50,386 bases of DNA from Oscillospiraceae bacterium (GCA_015068155.1 SVLC01000007.1:1-50386); one strand, 5' to 3'. Positions 39,924 to 49,194 are shown, counted from the first letter of the stretch. Numbers and translations: made by a program. The notes: generated from the sequence alone by a model not told the origin.

Positions 39924-41291
39924 ATGAAAAAGCTTGTAAGCATTGTGCTGATGGTGTCTGTGCTGGCAGGTATGCTTGGTATGCTGGCCGGCTGCGGCGG
40001 CCCTCAGGGCACCGTTGAGGAGGGCGCTACGGTGGTGACGCTGTATGCCCAGAATTTTGAGCAGTGGAACAACGAATATCTGCAGAAGCGGGTGGAGGAA
40101 TTCAATCAGATCCTGGATGACGGCATCCAGCTGGAGGTCAAGTTCTTCACCGACAGCGCCTATAACGATGCGCTGATGGTGGCCCGTGAAAACGGCACCG
40201 GTCTGGACCTTTATATGATCAGCTACGGCAATCTGTGGAGCGAAGTGGAAAATGGCCGCTGCGTACCGCTGAATGATCTGCTGGAGCAGGAGTGCTTCGA
40301 CGATCTGACCGATGCAGGTAAGAATCTGGTCACCTATGATGACAAGTATTACGCTTATCCCACGCTGATCGAGGCCAGCGCTCTGCTGTACTATCGCAAA
40401 GATCTGCTGGAGAAAGCTGGTGTGACCGCAGTTCCCACCACCTGGGAAGAGCTGTACGCCGCCTGCGATAAGCTGAAGGCTTCCCTGAATCCTGCCCAGT
40501 ATGCGTTGGGTCTGCCTACCGGTCAGGCATTGGGTTGGGCCACCTGGGGTATGGAATACAATACCACCGGCGGTCTGGTGCTGGATGAGACCTGGAAGAA
40601 TGTCCAGGTGGACAACAAGGGCTGGAAGGAGCTGGCGCAGTTCTTCTATACCTGCTATGGCAATGGCTACGCCCCCACACAGCAGCTGACCGCCAAGGGC
40701 TATAACGATATTATCGAAGCACTGTGCCAGGGCAAGCTGGCAATGACCATTGCCGGCAGCTGGTCTGTTGCGGAGATTATGAACACCTATCCCCATATGG
40801 CTGAGAAGATCGGTGTGGCAGAGCTGCCCACTTTCGACGGCAACCGTGGCGGTATTACGGCCACCAATGGTGGCTGGGCTTACGCCATTGATGCCAGCAG
40901 CCAGAACAAGGAAAAGGCAGCAGCCGTGATCGACTGGATGTTCTGCCAAAGCGCGGAGCGCACTGCCGGTTTCTTTGAGGCTGCCCATTATTCCAAGACT
41001 GCGGTCAATAAAAGTGTGCAGGCCTACATCGACAGCCATGAAAAGGAAGTCAATGAGGAATGGATCCAGGTGATCACCGCTGTTTCCAATACCGCAATGC
41101 CGGAGCCTCTGTTCTCCTGGGATATTACTGTGGCGGTGATGAAGCTGTTTGACACGGTTTCCATCTATGCAACGGCCGGTGATTTTGAATCGCTGTATGC
41201 CGATGCGCTGCGAACCTGTAAATCCGATATTGCCTCCGTAATGAGCAGAGAAGATATCGGTGAAAATCCCCGTTTGGGAGATCAGGGATGA
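39924..41291 (+). CDS. Sugar ABC transporter substrate-binding lipoprotein
   Basis: A 455-residue extracellular solute-binding protein of family 1. The lipoprotein signal peptide ends in the lipobox LAGC (C24). The body has the usual two-lobe pattern (LYMISYGNLWSEVENGRCVP, YPTLIEASALLYYRKDLLEK, TWEELYAACDKLK, GKLAMTIAGSWSVAEI). It captures an oligosaccharide for the two permeases encoded directly downstream. The AGGAGG site fits ATG 39924. The stop overlaps the next start (ATGA). Family CUT1; the neighbouring GH172 and DUF4185 genes suggest furanoside oligosaccharides as ligand. Confidence 0.93.
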   Translation: MKKLVSIVLMVSVLAGMLGMLAGCGGPQGTVEEGATVVTLYAQNFEQWNNEYLQKRVEEFNQILDDGIQLEVKFFTDSAYNDALMVARENGTGLDLYMISYGNLWSEVENGRCVPLNDLLEQECFDDLTDAGKNLVTYDDKYYAYPTLIEASALLYYRKDLLEKAGVTAVPTTWEELYAACDKLKASLNPAQYALGLPTGQALGWATWGMEYNTTGGLVLDETWKNVQVDNKGWKELAQFFYTCYGNGYAPTQQLTAKGYNDIIEALCQGKLAMTIAGSWSVAEIMNTYPHMAEKIGVAELPTFDGNRGGITATNGGWAYAIDASSQNKEKAAAVIDWMFCQSAERTAGFFEAAHYSKTAVNKSVQAYIDSHEKEVNEEWIQVITAVSNTAMPEPLFSWDITVAVMKLFDTVSIYATAGDFESLYADALRTCKSDIASVMSREDIGENPRLGDQG

Positions 41292-42205
41292 ATCGGGCCG
41301 CACCTGAGCGGACGGAATCGGTCAAGCGGCCCGGCAGCTTCCGCTACCGCTATAAACATACTGCCTACCTGATGCTGCTGCCTGCTCTGGTGCTGCTGGG
41401 CATCTTTGTGATGTGGCCCCTAGTGATGGCGGTGATCCGCAGCTTTCAGGATTATAATTCCGGTGAATTTGTGGGTTTTTACAATTTTAAGTACATTTTG
41501 AAGACCCCTTCTTTTGTCAAGGCATTTAAAAATGTGCTGATCCTGACAGTCGTCACTGTGGCGCTGACAATGGTCACCACATTCCTGTTCGCACTGCTGA
41601 TGCGCAGCCTCAGCAACCGGATGGGCTATTTTGCCAGAGCCTGCGTATTTGTGCCGTTTTTCATCAGCGGCATCGTGGCATCCGTTATCTTCAATCTGCT
41701 GATCAATTACGGCGGCGGTCTGTTTACCTCGCTGCTCATTGATGCAGGCAAGGATCCCATCGCGTTTGCGGTGGAGGATCATTGGCCATATTTCATCATT
41801 ATCGCCATTACGATCTGGATGACCTTCGGTTATCAGACTCTGATCATGTATGCCGGATTGCTGCAGATCCCCAAGAGCCTTTATGAAGCAGCCCAGCTTG
41901 ACGGCGCCAATTTCCTGCATCAGACGCTGTTCATCACCATTCCCAATATGAAAAACTATTTTGTTTTGGTGTGTATCAGCCTGGTAACGGCCAATCTGCA
42001 GATGTTTGAGATCCCGTTTATGGTCACCGGCGGTGGTCCGCTGGAAAGCACGCTGACGCCGGTTATGTATCTGTACAATTCCTTCCGGGATCCCGGCAGA
42101 CCCCAGAATGTGACCATTGCCGGCGCGCTGTTGGTGATGATCCTGATCATGGTCATCAACATCATCGTCTTCAAGACGGTCCGCTCGGAAAAATCCGGAG
42201 AGTGA
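41288..42205 (+). CDS. Sugar ABC transporter permease, MalF-type
   Basis: A 305-residue CUT1 permease with six membrane helices. The EAA loop that contacts the ATPase is LYEAAQLDGANFLHQTLFITIP. ATGA overlap with the binding-protein gene shows coupling. No ATPase gene is in the locus, so a shared MsmX-type ATPase encoded elsewhere is expected. Confidence 0.93.
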   Translation: MNRAAPERTESVKRPGSFRYRYKHTAYLMLLPALVLLGIFVMWPLVMAVIRSFQDYNSGEFVGFYNFKYILKTPSFVKAFKNVLILTVVTVALTMVTTFLFALLMRSLSNRMGYFARACVFVPFFISGIVASVIFNLLINYGGGLFTSLLIDAGKDPIAFAVEDHWPYFIIIAITIWMTFGYQTLIMYAGLLQIPKSLYEAAQLDGANFLHQTLFITIPNMKNYFVLVCISLVTANLQMFEIPFMVTGGGPLESTLTPVMYLYNSFRDPGRPQNVTIAGALLVMILIMVINIIVFKTVRSEKSGE

Positions 42206-42214
42206 GGGCTGTAT

Positions 42215-43063
42215 ATGAATAAAAAAGGCTTTAAAAACCGGCTGATCCGGTTGACAAAAAATCTGTTGGCGCTGTTGGTTGTGGCCGCGATCCTGTTCCC
42301 GATCATTTGGATGCTTCCCGCGGCCTTTAAGGACCGCACGGAGTTGTTTGCGATCCCCAATCAGTTCCTTCCGGAAGAGTGGTCGCTGGACAACTTCGAA
42401 AAAGTGTTCACACTGACGCTGAACGGCTACAATTTCACCTCCAGTCTGCTGGCTACCTTGGTGGTGGCGGTGATCGCCACGGCGCTGTCGCTGTTTATCA
42501 ATATGATGGCAGGCTATGTATTCGCAAGAATGGAATTCCCGTTGAAGAATGTCATTTGGTGGAGCGTGCTGATCACGATGTTCATTCCGGGCATTACCAT
42601 TTTGCTGACCTCGATCCGGGTAGTCAATATGCTGAAAATGGTGGATACCCTTATGGTGTTGATCATTCCCGGTGTTGTCAGCGCCTATAATATTTTCTAT
42701 TTCCGCCAGTTCTTTCTGGCGATCCCCAAGAGCCTGGAAGACGCAGCCTTGTTGGATGGATTGGGTCATTTTGGTACATTTTGGCACATTTTCCGGCCTA
42801 TGAGTACCACGCCTATGATCGTGATCGGTATCAGCGTGTTTATGGGTTACTGGAATAGCTTTATGTGGCCGACATTGACTGTGTCCGACAATGCTCAGAT
42901 CGCGCAGGTGACCCAAATCATCCGGGTGCTGAGTGATGCTTATGCCGGTGATTACGGTGTTGTTGTGGCGGCATCTTTGATCTCCATTGCGATCCCGCTG
43001 GTCATCTATCTGATCTTCCAGAAAAAGATCCTGGAAGGAATTGCGACTACCGGCCTGAAATAA
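42215..43063 (+). CDS. Sugar ABC transporter permease, MalG-type
   Basis: A 282-residue CUT1 permease with six helices and the EAA loop LEDAALLDGLGHFGTFWHIF. It starts 9 nt after the partner permease. The GH172 gene follows 13 nt downstream, so importer and hydrolase are co-transcribed. Confidence 0.93.
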   Translation: MNKKGFKNRLIRLTKNLLALLVVAAILFPIIWMLPAAFKDRTELFAIPNQFLPEEWSLDNFEKVFTLTLNGYNFTSSLLATLVVAVIATALSLFINMMAGYVFARMEFPLKNVIWWSVLITMFIPGITILLTSIRVVNMLKMVDTLMVLIIPGVVSAYNIFYFRQFFLAIPKSLEDAALLDGLGHFGTFWHIFRPMSTTPMIVIGISVFMGYWNSFMWPTLTVSDNAQIAQVTQIIRVLSDAYAGDYGVVVAASLISIAIPLVIYLIFQKKILEGIATTGLK

Positions 43064-43076
43064 GGGAGGAAAGACT

Positions 43077-44162
43077 ATGTTTCAAATGGATGAAATAATC
43101 AAAAAGAGAAATGCCAGGCGGGGCAGAGTATCCAGCTTTGATGTGACGGGCGGAAATGACGATCGCCGTTACATTCAGCCCGGCGAGACCTTTACCCTGG
43201 CGCAGCTCAGCGGCGCAGGCTGCATCCGCCATATTTGGATGACGCTGGCCAATGAAGGCTTTGTTGTGGAAAAATATGCTCACCGGAAAGTGGTGCTGCG
43301 GATGTACTGGGACGGGGAGCAGGAGCCTTCCGTTCAGGCACCGCTGGGTGACTTTTTCGGTATGGGTCACGGCATTACGAAAAATTTCGTATCCGCTCCC
43401 TTGCAGATGAGTCCGCAGGACGGTCAGGGTCTGAACTGCTGGTGGCCCATGCCCTACGGCGACGGTGCCCGCATCACCGTTACCAATGAGTGCAACACCA
43501 CGCTGATCTTGTATTACTATGTGGATTATGAAACCATGCCGGAGCTGTCTCAGGATACTCTGCGATTCCATGCCTGGTGGAATCGGGAATGCCCCACCGA
43601 CGGTATCCCCGACCCTCAGGACGAAAACCACAACGCCTGGTGCTTTGAGGGAGAAAACAAGGACGGTGCCGGGAATTATACGGTGCTGGAGGCCAGGGGC
43701 GCCGGCCACTATTGCGGCTGCCACGTCAACATTCACAACCTGAACCCCAGCGGCCTGTGGGACTGGCCCGGCGAAGGCGATGATATGATCTTCATCGACG
43801 GTGACACCAAGCCCACCCTTCACGGCACCGGCACCGAGGACTATGTGAACATGGCCTGGTGCCCCACCCAGGAATACAACGCCCCCTATCATGGTCTGAT
43901 TCTGGGCGGCAAGGACAACTGGAAGGGAAAGATCACCTATTATCGCTACCACATTCAAGATCCCGTTACCTTTGAAAAGGACATCCGGGTGACCATTGAG
44001 CATGGTCACGCCAACCACCGCAGCGACGACTGGAGCACCACCGCTTACTGGTATCAGACCGAGCCTCATGTGCCCTTCGCACCCATTGTGGAGGTGACGG
44101 AACGTCTGCCCATTGATGAGGAGATCCTTTGCCGTACCGGCAACATCGTGTTTGAAAAATAA
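43077..44162 (+). CDS. DUF2961 / glycoside hydrolase family 172 enzyme
   Basis: A 361-residue protein without a signal peptide, so cytoplasmic. DUF2961 (GH172) features: CIRHIWMTLANEG, VLRMYWDGEQEPSVQAPLGD followed by FFGMGHG, NCWWPMPY, DGDTKPTLHGTGTEDYVNMA and YRYHIQDPVTFEKDIRVTIE. The glutamate in GTGTEDY is at a conserved active-site position. Characterised members act on alpha-D-fructofuranosides (difructose anhydride I) or alpha-D-arabinofuranosides in an exo manner. Linked to an importer, it would finish breakdown of imported oligosaccharides. GGGAGG precedes the ATG. Confidence 0.87.
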   Translation: MFQMDEIIKKRNARRGRVSSFDVTGGNDDRRYIQPGETFTLAQLSGAGCIRHIWMTLANEGFVVEKYAHRKVVLRMYWDGEQEPSVQAPLGDFFGMGHGITKNFVSAPLQMSPQDGQGLNCWWPMPYGDGARITVTNECNTTLILYYYVDYETMPELSQDTLRFHAWWNRECPTDGIPDPQDENHNAWCFEGENKDGAGNYTVLEARGAGHYCGCHVNIHNLNPSGLWDWPGEGDDMIFIDGDTKPTLHGTGTEDYVNMAWCPTQEYNAPYHGLILGGKDNWKGKITYYRYHIQDPVTFEKDIRVTIEHGHANHRSDDWSTTAYWYQTEPHVPFAPIVEVTERLPIDEEILCRTGNIVFEK

Positions 44163-44218
44163 CCCCAATCAATCCATCCACGATCGCGACGATCGAAAAA
44201 ATATAAGGAGGAACTTTT

Positions 44219-46648
44219 ATGAAAACCAACAAGCTGAGATCTCTGCTGGCGGGTATCATGGTGATGGCAATGCTGTGCGGCATGATGCTGATCCCCATGC
44301 CCATCCAGACCAACGCGGAGGAAATTAAGGTCTATGGTAAGAACCTGGTGTTCAATAACGGAACCATGGACGGTATTCTGGGTAATGGCGAGACCGAGCG
44401 CACCCTGAACAATGACTGGGGCGTATCCTACCCTGTGGCTACCTTTGGCGGCCCTACCGGCGACTCCCCTGCCAAGGTCAAGAACATTGACGGCAACAAC
44501 GTGCTGGTGCTGGAATTCACCACCGGCGGCTTTGCCAGCTACTTTGCTGACCTGTATGCCGACGGCACCACTCTGCCTGAGGGCACCTACCGTCTGAGCA
44601 TGGATCTGAAGCCCGTGGGCGAATTCGCCACCGACAATGTGGGCTACACCCTGTACAACCAGTACACCGATGTCCGCATCTACGACAACGGCTGGCAGAA
44701 CTGCACCGAGCTGGAAAACGGCTGGCTGCGTTATGAAAAAGAATTTGAAATCGATGAAAATTTGGTGGACTCCATCCAGATGTGGTTCAACACCGTGGGC
44801 ACCAGCACCCTGTACATCGACAATCTGAGCATGTGCACCGTTACCGTGCAGAAGGCTACCAACAACCTGGTGCACAACAACGGCACCATGGACGGCATTC
44901 TGGGCGAGGGCGAAACTGAGCGCACTCTGAATAACGATTGGGCTGCTTCTTACCCTGTGGCTACCTTTGGCGGCCCTACCGGCGACTCCCCTGCCAAGGT
45001 CAAGAACATTGACGGCAACAATGTGCTGGTGCTGGAATTCACCACCGGCGGCTTTGCCAGCTACTTTGCCGACCTGTATGCCACCGGCACCACCGTGCCC
45101 GCCGGCAGCTATGAGCTGAGCATGGATCTGAAGCCCGTGGGCGAATTCACCACCGACAATGTGGGTTACACCCTGTACAACCAGTACACCGATGTCCGCA
45201 TCTACGACAACGGCTGGCAGAACTGTACTGAGTTGGAAGACGGCTGGCTGCACTACAGCAAGGTGTTCGAAATCGAAGAAAATCTGGTGGACTCCATCCA
45301 GATGTGGTTCAACACCATGGGCTCCAGCGTCCTGTACATCGATAACCTGAGCTTCGCTCTGCTGGAGGCTGAGCCCGAGCGCGAGGAGCTGAATGCTGAA
45401 TATGTGGCCGGCTCCGGTGTGGCTCTGAATATCAACATCCCCAACGCCGCTGAGAGCATCACTGTGGCCGAGAAGGCCGGCTATGTGCTGGAAGCAGGTC
45501 TGGACTACACCTATGAAAACGGTGTTCTGACCCTGAAGAATGAATATGCCGATGGCCTGGCCTCCGGCAAGAATGATCTGATCATCACCGCAGGCAACGT
45601 CGAGTACAAACTGCGCCTGATCATCCGCCAGAGTAAGCCCGCTCTGCCCGAAAGCGCGGACGGCTACCTGATGCAGGAAACCCTGGTGGGCGGCGACTTT
45701 GAGATGTTCGAAGAAGGCTTCGCCTTCTCTCTGGAGCAGGTGGAAGGCTGGGGCTCCAACATCAGCTATGATGACCCCGGTGTCATTGTCAACCAGAACG
45801 GCAACAAGGTTCTGCGTCTGCAGAAGGATCAGAAGAACAGCTACTCCTCTGCCTTCGCTTTCATCTCTCCCACCATCCAGGCCGGCGACGTGCTGACCTT
45901 CAAGTTCGACTACAAGCTGGATGTGCAGGATATCAGCATCTACCAGGGCGCGGACATCAACCTGAGCTTCGTTTCCGCATCCAATATGCAGATGCTGAAG
46001 ATCGCGCTGGACAACTCCTGCCCCGCACAGACCACCGGTGACGGCGATTATCAGTGGGATGTGCAGTATACCATGCTGGAAGACGGCTGGATCCGCGTGG
46101 AAATGACCTTTGTGGCCAACACCGCCCTGCTGTCCTACAACTCCATGCGTTTCCTGCTGCCTACGGATAAGGCTTTGGAAGGCGACGCGATGTATGTGGA
46201 CAATGTCAGTCTGGTGCTGTGGGCAGCGCCTGAGGCTCCCGAGACCATCAGCACCGATCTGGTGTTCAACAAGGCAAAGCCTGCCGATGTGTTTGCCCTG
46301 GTGGATATGCAGGCTCTGGATCCTCAGAGCATCACCCTGAACGGCGCTGCAGTGGATAGCAAGTACTGGTCCATCAACCCCGCCAAGGACACCATCACCT
46401 TCTCCAAGGACTACCTGGCTACCTTGGATAACGGTGAGCACACCTTCACTGTGACCACTGCCGGCGGCAGCTGCGAGCTGGTGATCACCGTTACCGGTGA
46501 GACTGCCGGCAGCAATCAGGGCAATGACAATGTGGGCGGTGATCAGGAGCCTGCTTCCGATAACACCTGGATCTGGATCGTTGCAGCAGTTGTGGTTGTG
46601 GCAGCGGTGGTCGTCGTTGTGATCGTCCGCAAGAAGAATACAAAGTAA
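44219..46648 (+). CDS. Membrane-anchored surface protein with repeated carbohydrate-binding-like modules
   Basis: An 809-residue secreted protein: signal peptide (about 1-33); two nearly identical beta-rich modules (about 38-205 and 212-380) of the CBM4/9-like type, each with GNNVLVLEFTTGGFASYFAD and NQYTDVRIYDNGWQNC; an X2/Ig-like module (about 387-478); a third, diverged CBM-like module (about 481-668); a second X2-like module (about 677-760, FSKDYLATLDNGEHTFTV); and a C-terminal membrane helix (about 781-803) before RKKNTK. No catalytic domain is seen. It probably captures glycan at the cell surface for the DUF4185 lipoproteins and importer encoded beside it. Confidence 0.82.
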   Translation: MKTNKLRSLLAGIMVMAMLCGMMLIPMPIQTNAEEIKVYGKNLVFNNGTMDGILGNGETERTLNNDWGVSYPVATFGGPTGDSPAKVKNIDGNNVLVLEFTTGGFASYFADLYADGTTLPEGTYRLSMDLKPVGEFATDNVGYTLYNQYTDVRIYDNGWQNCTELENGWLRYEKEFEIDENLVDSIQMWFNTVGTSTLYIDNLSMCTVTVQKATNNLVHNNGTMDGILGEGETERTLNNDWAASYPVATFGGPTGDSPAKVKNIDGNNVLVLEFTTGGFASYFADLYATGTTVPAGSYELSMDLKPVGEFTTDNVGYTLYNQYTDVRIYDNGWQNCTELEDGWLHYSKVFEIEENLVDSIQMWFNTMGSSVLYIDNLSFALLEAEPEREELNAEYVAGSGVALNINIPNAAESITVAEKAGYVLEAGLDYTYENGVLTLKNEYADGLASGKNDLIITAGNVEYKLRLIIRQSKPALPESADGYLMQETLVGGDFEMFEEGFAFSLEQVEGWGSNISYDDPGVIVNQNGNKVLRLQKDQKNSYSSAFAFISPTIQAGDVLTFKFDYKLDVQDISIYQGADINLSFVSASNMQMLKIALDNSCPAQTTGDGDYQWDVQYTMLEDGWIRVEMTFVANTALLSYNSMRFLLPTDKALEGDAMYVDNVSLVLWAAPEAPETISTDLVFNKAKPADVFALVDMQALDPQSITLNGAAVDSKYWSINPAKDTITFSKDYLATLDNGEHTFTVTTAGGSCELVITVTGETAGSNQGNDNVGGDQEPASDNTWIWIVAAVVVVAAVVVVVIVRKKNTK
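44339..45360 (+). repeat. Internal tandem duplication of a carbohydrate-binding-like module
   Basis: Two in-frame units offset by 522 bp (174 codons). Long stretches are identical at the DNA level (for example from CTACCCTGTGGCTACCTTTG at 44428 and 44950), which points to recent duplication or gene conversion. Confidence 0.85.
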
Positions 46649-46730
46649 GTAATATTCCGACACCTTTCTCCGGGGGACTGGGCGGTATCCCCGTCCCGTT
46701 CCCCGGAAATCGTAAGATGGGAGGAAACAT

Positions 46731-47963
46731 ATGAAACGAAAACTGTTTGCTGTGTTGCTGGTAATCGCAATGCTGCTGTGCGGTTGTTCTGCAGCTCCCC
46801 AGTCCACCTCACAGTCCACCACTCCCAGCGAAAGTCAAAAGCAGGGATGGCAGATCCCTGCAGATGCGCTGGATAACTACTCCGGTGAGATCCTCTATGT
46901 GCGGGAAGTGGGCAAGGTCACCGGCAAGGATGCTTTTACCGATACAGCCCAGCGGTTTGATGTGGGCGCTACCGATTTGGGCTTCTGTTATTACGATGCC
47001 CAGATGCAGCGGCTGGTGACCGTTTTTGGTGATACCTTTGGCGCGGATATGTCTGCCAATTGGCGCAGCAATGTGGCGCTGTATACCGATCAGATCGATT
47101 ATTCTGCCGGTATTGCCTACACCGGCGCGCTGACTGCCGCAGGTCATGCGGAAAGCGGCTGCGCCGTACAACTGACACCCAATGGCGGCCGCGGCGTTTT
47201 GGTGCAGGGAAGTGCGGCAGAAACGCCGAAAACCAGCACCTGCATCCCCACCGGCGCTGTTATGGTGGGAAATATCACCTATCTGTTCTATATGGAGATC
47301 GATGAAAACGGCTTCCAGGATTCCGGCGAATGGTTCGTATATTGCTGCAGAGTGCTGAAAAGCGAAGACCACGGTGTTTCCTGGACCCAGGTGGAGGGAC
47401 TGACCTGGCAGGCCCGGACAGAAGACGGTGAAACGGGTTTAGCGCCCAACTTTGCGCAAATCTACCCGTTCCTGGCCGAGGACGGCTACATCTATTTGTA
47501 CGGCATTCCCGGTGGCCGCTCCGGCGGCACCAAGCTGGGCAGGGTAGAGGCAGAGAAGATCGAGGATTTCTCTGCGTATGAATACTTTACCGGCTATGAT
47601 AGCGACGGTACTCCCAAGTGGCGTGCCGGTAGCAGCGGACTGTCCTATATCAAGCAGCGTGACAGCGCTTATGTGATCGATATGCCCTGTGGTGAAATGT
47701 GTGTGACCTACAATGCCTATCTGGGTAAGTATTTGGCGCTTTATCAGAACGGAAGCAGCCTGGTATACCGTACGGCAGATAACCCCTGGGGCCCCTTCTC
47801 CAAACCGGAGACCATTTTAAAAACGGCCACCGATGTGTATTTGGGCTATGGCGCGTTTACCTGCCAGCAGATGGCGGATAACGGCGGCCAGCGGATCTGG
47901 ATCCTGGTATCGGAGTGGTGGCCTATCTACAATGTCTCGCAAATCGAGATCGTGTTCCGCTGA
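46731..47963 (+). CDS. DUF4185 / GH183-type lipoprotein
   Basis: A 410-residue lipoprotein (lipobox LLCGC, C18) of the DUF4185 family, predicted five-bladed propeller. Family features: ATDLGFCYY, TVFGDTFGADMSANWRSNVA, CIPTGAVMVGNITYLFYMEI, KSEDHGVSWTQVE, GGRSGGTKLGRVEAEKIEDF, VTYNAYLGKYLALYQN and WWPIYNVSQIEIVF. DUF4185 proteins have been assigned to GH183, which includes endo-acting D-arabinofuranases. Outer-membrane-face anchoring suits initial cleavage of extracellular polymer. It is followed by a truncated paralog. The exact substrate here is inferred. Confidence 0.85.
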   Translation: MKRKLFAVLLVIAMLLCGCSAAPQSTSQSTTPSESQKQGWQIPADALDNYSGEILYVREVGKVTGKDAFTDTAQRFDVGATDLGFCYYDAQMQRLVTVFGDTFGADMSANWRSNVALYTDQIDYSAGIAYTGALTAAGHAESGCAVQLTPNGGRGVLVQGSAAETPKTSTCIPTGAVMVGNITYLFYMEIDENGFQDSGEWFVYCCRVLKSEDHGVSWTQVEGLTWQARTEDGETGLAPNFAQIYPFLAEDGYIYLYGIPGGRSGGTKLGRVEAEKIEDFSAYEYFTGYDSDGTPKWRAGSSGLSYIKQRDSAYVIDMPCGEMCVTYNAYLGKYLALYQNGSSLVYRTADNPWGPFSKPETILKTATDVYLGYGAFTCQQMADNGGQRIWILVSEWWPIYNVSQIEIVFR

Positions 47964-47992
47964 TGGCTGCCGGAACAGAAAGGAAACACAAT

Positions 47993-48874
47993 ATGAAACG
48001 AATCGGTATAGCGATCCTTTTGATCGCCACCCTGCTGACCGGCTGTACCGGCTTCAGCGGCACCGTCCCTACCACGACTACTACGGTTCCGCCTTCCAAC
48101 CCCGGCGGATCGGAGGATATTATGCAAATTCCTGCTGACGCTTTTCCCAATCGTTCCGACGAGATCTTCTATGTTAGAAAAGTGGGCCAGATCACCGGTC
48201 AGGCCGGTTTTACCGACACCTATACAAACTTTAATGTATACGGCACCGACCTGGGCATTCCTTACTACGATGAGACAACAGGCCGCCTGACACTGCTGTT
48301 TGGCGATACCTATGCCGCTGCCAATTTTTCCGGCAACTGGCGTAGTAATGTGGCGCTGTATACCACCCAAACCGAATACCATAACGGTATTGCCTTCACC
48401 GGCGGCCTGACCATCTCCGGCCCGGCAGAAAGCGGCGTTGCCGTGCAGATCACCCCCGGCGCCAATTCCGTGACACCGCTGCTGCAGGGCGACAAGATCA
48501 AGACGCCCCAGACCCATACCTGCATTCCCACCGGCGCGGTAATGGTAGGGGAGACGACCTATCTGTTCTACATGGAGATCGACAAGAACGCTTTCCCCAC
48601 CACCGGCGGTTGGGGCGTTTACTGCAACCGTGTGGTCAAAAGCGAGGACCACGGCGCTACCTGGACTCAGGTGGACAGCCTGGTATGGCAGGCCAAGGAT
48701 GAGAATGATGTGGTCGGCATCGCTCCCAATTTTGCCCAGATCTATCCGATGAAGGCTGACGGCTATGTGTATATCTACGGTATTGGCGGCGGCCGTTCCG
48801 GCGGCACCAAGCTGGGCCGTGTGGCGGAGGCGGAAATCGAAGATTTTGAAGCATATGAGTATTTTGCCGGCTAG
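47993..48874 (+). CDS. Truncated DUF4185 / GH183-type lipoprotein paralog
   Basis: A 293-residue frame matching residues 1 to about 290 of the 410-residue DUF4185 protein upstream: lipobox LLTGC, a T/P-rich linker, YGTDLGIPYY, LLFGDTYAAANFSGNWRSNV, CIPTGAVMVGETTYLFYMEI, GGRSGGTKLGRV. It stops right after YEYFAG, where the paralog continues for over 110 residues (including VTYNAYLGKYL). The stop lies in the CTAG shared with the truncated degV gene, so the C-terminus was lost by a rearrangement or assembly joint. It is probably not functional as shown. Confidence 0.8.
   Translation: MKRIGIAILLIATLLTGCTGFSGTVPTTTTTVPPSNPGGSEDIMQIPADAFPNRSDEIFYVRKVGQITGQAGFTDTYTNFNVYGTDLGIPYYDETTGRLTLLFGDTYAAANFSGNWRSNVALYTTQTEYHNGIAFTGGLTISGPAESGVAVQITPGANSVTPLLQGDKIKTPQTHTCIPTGAVMVGETTYLFYMEIDKNAFPTTGGWGVYCNRVVKSEDHGATWTQVDSLVWQAKDENDVVGIAPNFAQIYPMKADGYVYIYGIGGGRSGGTKLGRVAEAEIEDFEAYEYFAG
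48871..48874. other. Junction between two truncated convergent genes
   Basis: CTAG provides the TAG stop for the plus-strand DUF4185 gene (48872-48874) and the minus-strand degV gene (48873-48871). Both genes lose their normal C-termini exactly here. This is a breakpoint, either biological or from assembly. Confidence 0.7.
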
Positions 48875-49194
48875 ATGTGGTCATAGTCCTGGGCGGCGAT
48901 CATGGCGCTTTGATAGGTGCCGGAGAGCCTGGAAGACACGGTGATGACCACCGCCGCTTCACCTGCGCTGCGGGCTTTCTCGTATTCTGCCGCAAAGGCG
49001 GCAGGGGAGGCCTGGCTGGTGGAAGGATGCACATCGGTTTCAATCAGCTTCTCGTAAAAAGCGATATGGTCGATGGTAACGCCATCCACATATTCTTCCT
49101 GCCCAAAGTGGACGGTCAACGGAACCACGTGTACCTGCTTTTTGCCATTCGGCAGCAGGTCCGAGGTGGAATCCACGATTATTCTTGTTTTCAT
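48871..49194 (-). CDS. Truncated DegV family protein
   Basis: A 107-residue fragment with the N-terminal DegV fold: TRIIVDSTSDLLPNGKKQ, VVPLTVHFGQEEYVDGV, HPSTSQASPAAF (the TSQPS-like fatty-acid head-group site) and SRLSGTYQSAMIAA. Full DegV (FakB-like fatty-acid-binding) proteins have about 280 residues; the lipid-binding C-terminal domain is missing. The frame ends at the CTAG breakpoint. The start has AAGGAG 8 nt upstream. It lies 44 nt after marR and was probably in its operon. Confidence 0.85.
   Translation of the reverse strand: MKTRIIVDSTSDLLPNGKKQVHVVPLTVHFGQEEYVDGVTIDHIAFYEKLIETDVHPSTSQASPAAFAAEYEKARSAGEAAVVITVSSRLSGTYQSAMIAAQDYDHI

Noticed and set aside
44066..46822. 918-codon minus-strand frame opposite the surface protein gene
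   Set aside because: The plus strand has a signal peptide, domain repeats, membrane anchor and GGAGG site; the antisense frame is a by-product of codon bias and repeats.
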